Assembly (NCBI GenBank): GCA_947478985.1
Contig: CANJYC010000027.1
Span: forward strand, 1 to 12,952
Reading direction: 5' to 3'
Length of the DNA: 12,952 nucleotides
Source of the DNA: Acidobacteriota bacterium
Lineage (GTDB): Bacteria; Acidobacteriota; Vicinamibacteria; Vicinamibacterales; UBA2999
In this document: piece after piece, positions 1 to 7,310 of the stretch
Layout of the letters: each line of letters starts with the position of its first letter
Numbering within the stretch: position 1 is the first letter of the stretch
Program-made: the position numbers and the translations under genes
The notes under the pieces: model-generated
Database searches by the model: none
What the model was told of the DNA's origin: nothing
The model's input: the letters and a program-made list of their open reading frames with translations, nothing else

Positions 1-2796
1 ACGCTCGAGGATGCGAATGCCCAGATGCACCAGCATCTCCTCGTCGTCAACAAACAGCACACGCCGGCCAGCGCCATCCGCATCCACCTTTGGGGCCCCG
101 GTCACTGGGCCGGGTGCATTGGCTGGTGCTTCAGGAAGATACAGCGCCACGGCCGTCCCGTGCCCCGGCACGCTGGAAACGGTGATGACGCCTCTCAGGC
201 TCGTCATGATGCGGTGCACCACCGTCATCCCAAGGCCCGTGCCGTGCCCCACCTCTTTCGTGGTGAAGAAGGGGTCGAAGATGCGGCCAAGCGTCGCCTC
301 ATCCATCCCACTGCCGTTATCCTCAATCGTGAGTCGGGCGTAGCGTCCGGGCATCAGGCCCACCGGGGAAGCCTCCGCAACACCATCGATCGACACCGCG
401 GCCAGCGACACCGTGAGCGTCCCGCTGCCGTCCATGGCGTGCGCCGCATTGGTGCACAGATTCAGGAGCACCTGATGCACTTCCGTCGGATGCGCGACGA
501 CATCAGGCACGTCGGCATCCACGGCCATCGTCAGCGCCACTCTCGCCGGCAGCAGCGCGCGCAGCAGCGGCGCATCATCGCGAACGAGTGTCGGCAGGTG
601 CACGCGGTGACGATCCAGCTTCGCGGGCCGGCTGATCGCCAGGAGCTGCTTCACCAGATCGGCCGCGCGCCGGCTGCTCTTGGCAATCTGTTCGAGACTT
701 TGCCGCACTGGATGTGCGGGGTCCAGGTCTTCCTCGGCCAGCGTCACGCTGCCGATGATCGACCCAAGGATGTTGTTGAAGTCGTGCGCGACCCCGCCGG
801 CCAGCGTCCCGACCGCCTCCATCTTCTGGGATTGATGCAGCTGGGCTTCAAGCGCCGCCACCTCGGCAGCCGCCCTCTTCCGATCCGTGATGTCCTGATT
901 GACGCCGCGGGTGCCCACCACCACGCCCGCCGCATCTCTGATCTTGGATATCCGCACCACCATGTGTCGAACCACACCGTCCCGCCGTCTCACACGGTGT
1001 TCCATTTGTGTGGCATCGGCATCGCCGGCTTCAAATGCGTCCCGTTTGGCGAGGATGCCTCTCTGCTCTTCTGGCAGGGTAAATTCCCTGAAATACACCT
1101 CCGCGGGCATCACGTATCCCCCCTCGGATTCTGCCGTCGTGCCATAGAGGGCATAGAAGCGATCGTTAAGGATGAAGGCCCCGCCGGCGTCGTCCATTTC
1201 CCAGTACGCGAGTCTTGCCTGATCCAACGCCTCGCTCAGCCGCGCCTGCGTCTCCTCCAGCACGCGCTCAGTTCGCCTGCGATCCGAGATATCGAACAGC
1301 GTCACCAGGTGCACGCCCGTGAATGAGTCAGCTAAGCGCGTGGCGCTGGTGATGGCCGTTCGCTCGGTGCCGTCCTTGGCCCGCACATTCACCTCGAGGG
1401 GACTGAATGGCCTCCCGCTGGACTCGGCTTCGGCCAGCCTGACCCGCCAATCCTGCGCCACGAACTGGCGATAGCTCGGGTCGGGGTACGCTCTGGGCCA
1501 CCAGTCCGACAAGGTCGGGATGTCAGTCAGGTCCCAGCCGAACGTCCGTATGAACGCCGGATTCAGGTACAGGATGTTCTGCTGATCGTCGTTCAGGGCG
1601 CAGGGCACCGGAGAGCTGTCGATCATGCTCCGGAACCGCTCCTCGCTCTCGATCAACGCGACTTCCGCCTGCACGCGATCCGTGACGTCCACGCCGGACC
1701 CCACGACCTGCGTCACCCGGCCGTGGTCATCGTACAAGGGACTGAATGTGGCATCCATCGCAGCAATTCGACCGTCGGCCACGCGCACCTGAAAGTCCTC
1801 GCGCACGGTGTTGCCAGCGGCGGCGCGGCTCAGGGCCGAACGGATCTGGGCCTGCGCCTCAGGCGAGTGGTTCCACCAGTACGTATCAGCAAAGGGTCGA
1901 CCGATCACCTCGTCGCGGGACAAGCCTGCAGCCTCGAGCGGCGCGCGATTTGCCTCGAGCAGCACGCCGTCGAGCGAGAACAGGCCCACGAAGGCAAACA
2001 GGCTGTCGAGAATCCTGCGCGACCGGAATTCAGCCTCGTGCGCCTCCTGCTCAGCCGCCTTGATCTCGGTGATGTTCGCCAGGCTCCCGACGCGGGCCAG
2101 CGCGTTCCCATCGGCGTCACGCATGACGATGAAGCGGCACCGTATCCACACGTAGTGTCCGGAGTGGTGCCTGAACCGGTACTCCAGTTCATACCGGTTG
2201 CGGGCGTGCCGGCTTGCGGACTCCTGAAACACCTGCGCGGTTCCGGCAAGGTCCTCCGGATGAATCAGCGCCAGCACATCCGTCGCGGACCATGATTCGA
2301 TGAGCGCCTGGGGATGGCCGGTGATCTGACCGAAGACGGGGCTGATGTAGTCGTAGCGATCAATCTGCAGGTTGCGCCTGAAGGAGGCATCGAGCGAGTA
2401 GTCCAGTACTTCGCGCAGTTGCTCCCGGCTCTGGCGCAGTTCGTGGATGTCGGTCGAGCTGCCGTACCACCGGACAACCTTCCCAGCCGCATCGAACTCC
2501 GGTGCGGCATGATTGGCGAACCAGCGGTAGGCGCCATCGCTCCGGCGGATACGTACGTCGCTTCTCAGTGTCGTCGCCACCTCAACGGCCACCGTCCAGG
2601 CAGAGTGCACCCGCTCTCGGTCATCAGGGTGTAGCTGATCCATCCAGCCAAGGCCAAGCTGCGCGGCTTCCGGGATACCTGTATAGGCCACCCACTGGGG
2701 GCTGAGGTAGTCGCACAACCCTGCACGATCAGTGGTCCAGACCATCTGCGTCAGCGCCTGGACTATCTTTTGGAATCGCTCTTCGTGCTGGCCCAT
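1..2796 (-). CDS. Multi-PAS hybrid sensor histidine kinase (partial, 3' end outside window)
   Basis: Cytoplasmic sensor kinase that would autophosphorylate a histidine and pass the phosphate to its own receiver domain. The frame is open for 932 codons from ATG at 2796 to the window edge. Five PAS domains lie at about residues 10-119, 130-250, 262-375, 388-508 and 525-640; the first is of the PAS_3 type, with HPDD and a DGxYRWF stretch. The HisKA H-box reads GGVAHDFNNILG with His671. The HATPase domain shows an N-box (NLCTNAAHAM, Asn783), a G1 box (EDNGSGMD, Asp826), an F-box (FDPFFTTKE) and a G2 box (GHGTGLGM). A receiver begins at about residue 913 with VLFVDDEE (Asp917/918); its phosphoacceptor lies outside the window. 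I see no signal peptide or membrane segment. The start is favoured by an AGGGGG ribosome site 7 bases upstream and an in-frame TAG further up. The input signal is unknown; PAS domains can bind haem, flavin or small molecules, and no ligand residue is diagnostic here. Domain architecture is certain, the stimulus is not. Confidence 0.95.
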   Translation of the reverse strand, partial: MGQHEERFQKIVQALTQMVWTTDRAGLCDYLSPQWVAYTGIPEAAQLGLGWMDQLHPDDRERVHSAWTVAVEVATTLRSDVRIRRSDGAYRWFANHAAPEFDAAGKVVRWYGSSTDIHELRQSREQLREVLDYSLDASFRRNLQIDRYDYISPVFGQITGHPQALIESWSATDVLALIHPEDLAGTAQVFQESASRHARNRYELEYRFRHHSGHYVWIRCRFIVMRDADGNALARVGSLANITEIKAAEQEAHEAEFRSRRILDSLFAFVGLFSLDGVLLEANRAPLEAAGLSRDEVIGRPFADTYWWNHSPEAQAQIRSALSRAAAGNTVREDFQVRVADGRIAAMDATFSPLYDDHGRVTQVVGSGVDVTDRVQAEVALIESEERFRSMIDSSPVPCALNDDQQNILYLNPAFIRTFGWDLTDIPTLSDWWPRAYPDPSYRQFVAQDWRVRLAEAESSGRPFSPLEVNVRAKDGTERTAITSATRLADSFTGVHLVTLFDISDRRRTERVLEETQARLSEALDQARLAYWEMDDAGGAFILNDRFYALYGTTAESEGGYVMPAEVYFREFTLPEEQRGILAKRDAFEAGDADATQMEHRVRRRDGVVRHMVVRISKIRDAAGVVVGTRGVNQDITDRKRAAAEVAALEAQLHQSQKMEAVGTLAGGVAHDFNNILGSIIGSVTLAEEDLDPAHPVRQSLEQIAKSSRRAADLVKQLLAISRPAKLDRHRVHLPTLVRDDAPLLRALLPARVALTMAVDADVPDVVAHPTEVHQVLLNLCTNAAHAMDGSGTLTVSLAAVSIDGVAEASPVGLMPGRYARLTIEDNGSGMDEATLGRIFDPFFTTKEVGHGTGLGMTVVHRIMTSLRGVITVSSVPGHGTAVALYLPEAPANAPGPVTGAPKVDADGAGRRVLFVDDEEMLVHLGIRILER

Positions 2797-2911
2797 GCCT
2801 GTGCCCCCTGGCCCCCTGATCAAGTCGACGGCCTAGATGATACCGGGGATCTCAACACGCATTCTGGTACTGCGCCGCTGAGACAGGGCGGAGCTATAAT
2901 CGCGCGCCACC
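2797..2911. promoter_or_regulatory. Divergent intergenic region between kinase and DUF5916 gene
   Basis: These 115 bases must hold the promoters of two divergently transcribed genes. For the rightward gene there is a perfect TATAAT at 2895-2900. For the leftward kinase, a TATCAT hexamer (complement of 2837-2842) is a possible -10 about 40 bases before the ATG, but I see no convincing -35 at the right spacing. No palindromic operator stands out. Confidence 0.4.
2895..2900 (+). promoter_or_regulatory. TATAAT -10 element of the DUF5916 gene
   Basis: A perfect consensus -10 hexamer ends 11 bases before the ATG at 2912. Initiation about 7 bases downstream would leave a 5' leader of only 4-5 bases. 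No Shine-Dalgarno sequence lies between the hexamer and the ATG, which fits a nearly leaderless mRNA. No good -35 hexamer is visible 16-18 bases upstream. The position is inferred from sequence alone. Confidence 0.5.
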
Positions 2912-5182
2912 ATGCCCTTCACACTTTCGCTCAGCCGCCACCACTGTCGCGTCGCGCTCGGCCTGTTCCTGCTGCCGCTGCTGATGCAGGCGCACCCAGA
3001 GGCGCAGGCGGGTCGCGGCGCGTCAGGCCAGCGGCCGACCGCCGCGGCGCCCGCGGCCCAGGCGGCGGCCGACCGCCGCGTCATTCGCGCCACGCGCATC
3101 ACGCAACCCATCCGGATTGATGGCCAGCTCGACGATCAGGCGTATCGCGACGTGCCCCCCATCACCGACTTCATCCAGCAGGTGCCCGCCAACGGGAAGC
3201 CTGGGACGGAACGGACCGAGATGTGGGTGCTCTTTGACGACGACAACATCTACATCACGTGTCGCTGTCTCGATGCGAACGCCAGCCGGATCGTGGCCAA
3301 CGACATGCGGCGCGACAGCTCGAACACGGGCGGCCAGGACAACCTCACGGTCGCTTTCAACACGTTTAACGACCAGCGCAGCGGCTTCATGTTCACCCTC
3401 ACCGCGTCGGGCAGCCTGCGCGATGGCACGACGACGGATCAAGGGTCGAACTTCGACTGGAATACGGTCTTCAACGGCGGCGCGAGCCGGTCGGATCAAG
3501 GGTGGTTCGGCGAGATGGCCATCCCCTTCAAGTCGCTGCGATATCCAACCGGTCGCGATCAGACCTGGGGCATCCAGCTTCGACGCCGGCTCATCAGCAA
3601 GAATGAGATGACCTATCTCACGCTGGTCTCTCCAGCCTGGAACCAGCAGGGCGTGCACCACTTCTCGGAGGCCGCCACGCTCGTGGGCCTCGAGGCGCCA
3701 CCGGCCGCGCGGAACATCGAGGTCAAACCCTACGCGATGTCGCGGGTCACGACCGACCGCCTGAGCCGGCCGCCGGTGAGTAACCACGTCGAGCCGGACG
3801 CCGGGGTGGACGTCAAGTACGCGCTGACCGAGAGCCTGACGGCCGACCTCAGCGTCAACACCGACTTCGCCCAGGTGGAGGCCGACGAGGCCCAGGTCAA
3901 TCTCACCCGCTTCAGCCTCGTGTTCCCGGAGAAGCGCGAGTTCTTCCTCGAAGGCGGGGACATCTTCAACTTCGGCAGAAACGCGAATGGTGATCTGGGC
4001 GGCGACGCCCCCAGCATCTTCTACAGCCGGAGCATCGGGCTGAGCGGATCGCGCGTCGTCCCGGTCATCGCCGGCGGCCGCCTTACCGGCAAAGCCGGCC
4101 CCTGGAGCATCGGTGCGCTCAACATGCTGACGAACGACGAGCCGGCGGCTCGCGTCAAGCAGACGGACTTCACGGTGGCACGGGTAAGACGCGACATCCT
4201 GCGCCGCAGCAACATCGGCGGGCTCTTCACAGGCCGGTCAGTGTCGGCCGTGGCCCCAGGGGCGAACTACGTCTGGGGCGCCGACGCCAACTTCGCCTTC
4301 TACCAGAACGTCTTCATGAGCGGCTATGTGGCGCAGTCGCACACCGACGGGAAATCGGGCGACAACCTCAACTACCGCGCACAGTTCAACTACCCGGCGG
4401 ACCGGTACGGCCTGGCGTTCGACCGCCTAGTGGTGCAGAAGGATTTCAATCCTGAGGTGGGATTCGTGCGGCGGGCCGACTTCCGCCGAAACTTTGCGCG
4501 TGCCCGCTTCAGCCCGAGGACAACGGGCAATGCGCTCGTCCGGAAGTGGACCTACGAGAGCAGTCTCGACTACGTCACCGACAACGACAATCGCCTCGAA
4601 TCGCGCAACCTGACCGGCAGCTTCGCGACCGAGTTTCACAACAGCGACACGGCGTCGGTCGACTACTCACGGCTCTACGAGTTCATCCCGGCGCCGTTCA
4701 CCATCAGCCGCGGGGTCCGGATTCCGATTGGCGGGTACCGCTTCGATAACGTGCACGTGGCGTACAGCGCCGGATCGCAGCGACGCGCGGCGGGCACGTT
4801 CTCGGTTGATGCCGGCAGCTTCTACAACGGCGACAAAACCACGGCGGCGTTCCGTGGCCGCATCGAGGTCACCAGGCAACTGGGTCTCGAGCCGAACATC
4901 TCCCTGAACTGGATCGACCTGCCGCAAGGGTCGTTCACCAACACCGTGGTCGGGGGACGTACCATCTTCACCATGACGCCGCGCATGTTCGTCGCCGCGC
5001 TGGTCCAGTACAGCTCGAGCAACACGTCGCTGTCGACCAACCTGCGCTTCCGGTGGGAATACCAGCCGGGCAGCGAAGTGTTTGTCGTGTACACCGAGGG
5101 GCGCTCCACCCTGCCCGTCGGCCACACCGACTTCGAGAACCGGGGATTCGTGGTGAAGTTCAACCGTCTGTTCCGATTCTGA
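2912..5182 (+). CDS. CBM9-like / DUF5916 outer-membrane protein
   Basis: A 756-residue exported protein, probably an outer-membrane beta-barrel. Residues 1-33 are a signal peptide with a Leu-rich core (ALGLFLLPLLMQ) and a likely cleavage after Ala-Gln-Ala33. A low-complexity Ala/Pro linker follows. Residues about 55-262 match the CBM9-like (DOMON-type) sandwich found in DUF5916 proteins: IRIDGQLDDQAY near 67-78, then MWVLFDDDNIYI, and later an aromatic-rich block with GWFGEMAIPFKSLRY. Residues about 265-756 are the DUF5916 region, with its hallmark block at about 316-348 (DFAQVEADEAQVNLTRFSL, then FPEKREFFLEGG). The rest is alternating polar/hydrophobic strands ending in FNRLFRF; a terminal Phe is the usual outer-membrane barrel signal. 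Length is normal for the family. No function is established for DUF5916; binding or passage of carbohydrate-like substrates is only a guess from the CBM9-like part. It starts its own transcription unit and is followed 56 bases later by a universal stress protein on the same strand. Confidence 0.9.
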   Translation: MPFTLSLSRHHCRVALGLFLLPLLMQAHPEAQAGRGASGQRPTAAAPAAQAAADRRVIRATRITQPIRIDGQLDDQAYRDVPPITDFIQQVPANGKPGTERTEMWVLFDDDNIYITCRCLDANASRIVANDMRRDSSNTGGQDNLTVAFNTFNDQRSGFMFTLTASGSLRDGTTTDQGSNFDWNTVFNGGASRSDQGWFGEMAIPFKSLRYPTGRDQTWGIQLRRRLISKNEMTYLTLVSPAWNQQGVHHFSEAATLVGLEAPPAARNIEVKPYAMSRVTTDRLSRPPVSNHVEPDAGVDVKYALTESLTADLSVNTDFAQVEADEAQVNLTRFSLVFPEKREFFLEGGDIFNFGRNANGDLGGDAPSIFYSRSIGLSGSRVVPVIAGGRLTGKAGPWSIGALNMLTNDEPAARVKQTDFTVARVRRDILRRSNIGGLFTGRSVSAVAPGANYVWGADANFAFYQNVFMSGYVAQSHTDGKSGDNLNYRAQFNYPADRYGLAFDRLVVQKDFNPEVGFVRRADFRRNFARARFSPRTTGNALVRKWTYESSLDYVTDNDNRLESRNLTGSFATEFHNSDTASVDYSRLYEFIPAPFTISRGVRIPIGGYRFDNVHVAYSAGSQRRAAGTFSVDAGSFYNGDKTTAAFRGRIEVTRQLGLEPNISLNWIDLPQGSFTNTVVGGRTIFTMTPRMFVAALVQYSSSNTSLSTNLRFRWEYQPGSEVFVVYTEGRSTLPVGHTDFENRGFVVKFNRLFRF
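3031..3080. repeat. 16-bp direct repeat in linker of the DUF5916 gene
   Basis: The 16-mer GCGGCCGACCGCCGCG occurs at 3031-3046 and again, exactly, at 3065-3080. The offset is 34 bases, so the two copies are read in different frames: the first within RPTAAA, the second as AADRR. It lies in the variable linker between signal peptide and CBM9-like domain and may be a remnant of slippage or a small duplication. In very GC-rich DNA it could be coincidental. Confidence 0.7.
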
Positions 5183-5226
5183 CGAGGGCGCGGTGCTCGG
5201 CCACGCTACGGGATACGTCTCACGCA

Positions 5227-5232
5227 CATAAT
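5227..5232 (+). promoter_or_regulatory. Possible -10 element (CATAAT) of the universal stress gene
   Basis: CATAAT, five of six matches to the consensus, ends 6 bases before the ATG at 5239, so initiation would fall at or next to the start codon. It overlaps a GAGG (5233-5236) placed 5 bases before the second ATG at 5242, so a conventional ribosome site on a transcript from further upstream is equally possible. The two readings cannot be separated from sequence. Confidence 0.35.
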
Positions 5233-5238
5233 GAGGCC

Positions 5239-6138
5239 ATGATGACTCCCGTGTCGGTGCTCTGCCCGGTTGATTTTTCCGACGCGTCCGGTGCCGCCCT
5301 GACCTACGCGGCGGCTCTGGCCGATCACTTCCAGGCGCGACTGACGGTCATGACGGTGGACGACCCGATCCTCGAGAGCGCCGCGATCACCGCCCACCTC
5401 GTGCCGTCGATGGCCACCGAAACCGACAGGGAACTGCACCGGTTCGTGGAGGCCCAGCTGCCTCCCACGTTTGACCGCGCGCGGATCGATGTCCGCAGAG
5501 CCGTCGGGAGTCCCGCGCCGGAAATCATCAAGGCGGCTGCCGAGCTTCACGCGGATCTGATGGTGATGAGTTCGCATGGCCGGAGCGGATTAAGCAAGCG
5601 GTTCTTCGGATCCACGACCGAACGGGTGCTACGCACCACTTCGGTGCCCGTCCTCATCACGCCCGGCGAGCGGCCCGCGGGTCAGACGCTGACAGCCATG
5701 GCACAAGGGTTGGGACTGATCCTGGCCCCGGTCGATCTCACGGCCGCTTCCGCGCACCAGGTCAGCGTCGCCGCCGGACTGAGCCGATCGCTCGCCCTGC
5801 CGCTGCTACTCGGTCACGTCCTCGAGCCCGTGTTCGCGCCCCCGAGCGCGGCGCACGTCATTCCAGGGCTCGAAGCCGAGCGCATGGCCTCGGCGCAGGA
5901 TCGGTTGAAGAGGGTGGCCGCTGCGGCGGGCGATGCCGGAGGCCTCGTCGAGACGATTGTGGTGAGCGGCGATCCATCCGGAGAGATTGCCAGCCTGGCG
6001 CAGGCACGCGGCGCGCGCCTGATTGTGATGGGACTGCACTCGACGGGCCTGTTGGGACCGCGCATGGGCTCGGTCACCTATCGCGTGCTCTGCCAGGTCA
6101 ATGCCCTGGTGCTCGCGCTGCCGCCCGCAGCCGTCTGA
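5239..6138 (+). CDS. Tandem-domain universal stress protein (UspA family)
   Basis: A 299-residue cytoplasmic protein made of two Usp domains, residues about 5-142 and 158-294. Each starts with a beta-strand ending in an Asp (VLCPVDFSDAS with Asp12; LILAPVDLTAAS), as usual for this family. In domain 1 the nucleotide-binding loop reads SSHGRSGLSKRFFGST (111-126). This keeps the second Gly (114), the nine-residue spacing and Gly124-Ser125 of the G-2X-G-9X-G(S/T) motif, but has Ser at the first Gly. In domain 2 the corresponding loop, GLHSTGLLGPRMGSVT (265-280), keeps the first Gly and the final Gly-Ser but lacks the middle Gly and is one residue shorter. Domain 1 is therefore the more likely ATP binder. 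Family members act in survival under starvation, oxidants or respiratory block; the specific role here is unknown. I chose 5239 (or 5242) because the Usp fold begins immediately after it, while upstream in-frame codons overlap the preceding gene. Confidence 0.92.
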   Translation: MMTPVSVLCPVDFSDASGAALTYAAALADHFQARLTVMTVDDPILESAAITAHLVPSMATETDRELHRFVEAQLPPTFDRARIDVRRAVGSPAPEIIKAAAELHADLMVMSSHGRSGLSKRFFGSTTERVLRTTSVPVLITPGERPAGQTLTAMAQGLGLILAPVDLTAASAHQVSVAAGLSRSLALPLLLGHVLEPVFAPPSAAHVIPGLEAERMASAQDRLKRVAAAAGDAGGLVETIVVSGDPSGEIASLAQARGARLIVMGLHSTGLLGPRMGSVTYRVLCQVNALVLALPPAAV

Positions 6139-6139
6139 G

Positions 6140-6173
6140 GAGCGGGGCGGGCCCGGCTGGCCCGCCCGCGCTC
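6140..6173. terminator. GC-rich hairpin between convergent genes
   Basis: A perfect 9-bp stem (6145-6153 with 6159-6167) closes a 5-base loop, CGGCT. After a single bulged G at 6168 the stem continues for five more pairs (6140-6144 with 6169-6173). It starts 2 bases after the stop of the stress protein and ends 18 bases before the stop of the convergent lipoprotein gene, so it is well placed as a bidirectional terminator. There is no T-run on either side, so it is not a canonical intrinsic terminator; it could instead protect 3' ends. Confidence 0.6.
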
Positions 6174-6191
6174 ATGATGTTCGCGTGAGTC

Positions 6192-6743
6192 CTACGAGTG
6201 GCGGGGCATCTTCGCGGCGATCTTCGCCACCGAGGTGTCGATCGTCTCGTTCATCCACTTCTGGTTGTCGATGATGCCGTCGATGTTGGTCTCGGCCCAC
6301 CCGCGCCACAGCATCTTCTTCGTCTTGGCATCCACCAGGTCCATCAGCAGCGTCCCGGCGTCGTAGACGAACGGCTTGCAGTCGCCTTCCGCGCAATAGC
6401 CGCTCTTGCGGTCGAGTTCGTCCACGTTGATCGCCTGGTTCACGCTGGCGTGGAAGTGCACGAGAAAGTCAGGTGCCCGTCCTACCGCACGCTGATAGCC
6501 GCGAACCCGCAATTCCCTTTCCGTGGCCGCGCGCACACGCTCTGTGAAGAACGGATTGCTGTCGAGGCGCGGGTCGCCCGTCGGCACGGCTTCGACCGGT
6601 GCGAAGTCATACGTCGCGTAGCGGCTCAGATCCGAACCGCGTTCCGCGTACCCGTTCACGCGGATCGGTGCGGTGCACGCGGCCAGTGCCAGCGCCACAC
6701 CGACCAGTGTTCCCAGTGTTGCCCATCGAGATTGTGACGTCAT
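6192..6743 (-). CDS. DUF4136 lipoprotein, copy A
   Basis: A 183-residue predicted lipoprotein. The signal peptide has a hydrophobic core (residues 8-22) and a clean lipobox LAAC with Cys23 as the lipidated residue. The mature part matches the DUF4136 family: an N-terminal YATYDFAP strand, then PTGDPRLDSNPFF (54-66), an internal DFLVHFHASVNQ strand, and a C-terminal GTLLMDLVDAKTKKMLWRGWA block, followed by an amphipathic helix. The function of DUF4136 is unknown; members are attached to the envelope. An insert relative to its neighbour carries Cys117 and Cys122 (CAEGDC), a possible disulfide. The gene starts 24 bases after the stop of a paralogue, with GGAG 6 bases before the ATG, so the two are probably co-transcribed from the upstream copy. 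Absence of Asp at +2 (the residue is Thr24) is compatible with outer-membrane sorting if the E. coli Lol rule applies. Confidence 0.88.
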   Translation of the reverse strand: MTSQSRWATLGTLVGVALALAACTAPIRVNGYAERGSDLSRYATYDFAPVEAVPTGDPRLDSNPFFTERVRAATERELRVRGYQRAVGRAPDFLVHFHASVNQAINVDELDRKSGYCAEGDCKPFVYDAGTLLMDLVDAKTKKMLWRGWAETNIDGIIDNQKWMNETIDTSVAKIAAKMPRHS

Positions 6744-6767
6744 GGTGTGCTCCGTGTAAGGGACTGC

Positions 6768-7310
6768 CTACAGCTTGGGCGGAAGTCGCGCGAGCATGCG
6801 CGTGACCGCTTCCTGAATCTGGTCCGCCATCTTGTCCGAATTGTTGAGCATGCCCTTCACGGCGTCCTGAGCCCACCCGCGCCAGATCACGCGCTGCGTT
6901 CGGGTATCCACAATGTCGACCACGATGGTGCCCGCCTCGTATTCGCTGATCTGGTCGTCTGCCGGGTTGCCGTAGGCGCGCGTGGCGTCCACGCTGCGGA
7001 CGTTCATGCGCTGGCTGATGTTCGCGTGGTAGTGAATCTGCAGGTCCGACGGCCCAGACGTCACGAGCGCGATCCCTCTGGCGGCCAGCCCCTTCTCAAC
7101 GTCGCCCTGCATGTGGTCCTTGAAAAAGGGATTCGCATCAAGGCGCGGATCCCCCGTTGGCAGGGCGTCGGCCGGCCCCCACGCGAAGGTGCGATACCTC
7201 CCGAAATCAAGGCCCTGTTCCACGTGTGAACTCACACTCATGGAGGACGCGCAGGCCGTCAGGGCGAAGGCATACGCGACAAGGGCACTGAGGCGAAGAC
7301 GTCGATTCAT
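6768..7310 (-). CDS. DUF4136 lipoprotein, copy B
   Basis: A 180-residue predicted lipoprotein, first gene of a likely two-gene unit with the paralogue downstream. The signal peptide (MNRRLRLSALVAYAFALTAC) ends in the lipobox LTAC with Cys20. The mature part shares with copy A the FGRYRTFAWGP strand, the PTGDPRLDANPFF motif (51-63), a DLQIHYHANISQ strand and GTIVVDIVDTRTQRVIWRGWA, which defines DUF4136. It lacks the Cys pair of copy A. I chose the ATG at 7310 because it gives a proper signal peptide and has AGAGG about 9 bases upstream; the open frame runs back to 7505, but that extension has no signal peptide character and would put 65 extra residues before the lipobox. Molecular function is unknown; a structural or stress-related envelope role is inference only. 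Confidence 0.88.
   Translation of the reverse strand: MNRRLRLSALVAYAFALTACASSMSVSSHVEQGLDFGRYRTFAWGPADALPTGDPRLDANPFFKDHMQGDVEKGLAARGIALVTSGPSDLQIHYHANISQRMNVRSVDATRAYGNPADDQISEYEAGTIVVDIVDTRTQRVIWRGWAQDAVKGMLNNSDKMADQIQEAVTRMLARLPPKL

Noticed and set aside
25..1326. 433-codon open frame on the plus strand
   Set aside because: It is antisense to the kinase, whose HisKA and HATPase boxes read perfectly on the minus strand. The translation is rich in Arg/His/Gly with no domain, as expected of GC-rich antisense frames.
3023..3787. 254-codon open frame on the minus strand
   Set aside because: Antisense to the CBM9-like part of the DUF5916 gene, which has a signal peptide and family motifs; this frame has neither.
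5053..5238. Upstream extension of the universal stress protein from an ATG at 5053
   Set aside because: The extension overlaps the last 130 bases of the DUF5916 gene in another frame and adds residues unrelated to the Usp fold, which begins just after 5239.
6198..6737. 179-codon open frame on the plus strand
   Set aside because: Antisense to DUF4136 copy A, which has a lipobox, family motifs and a ribosome site.
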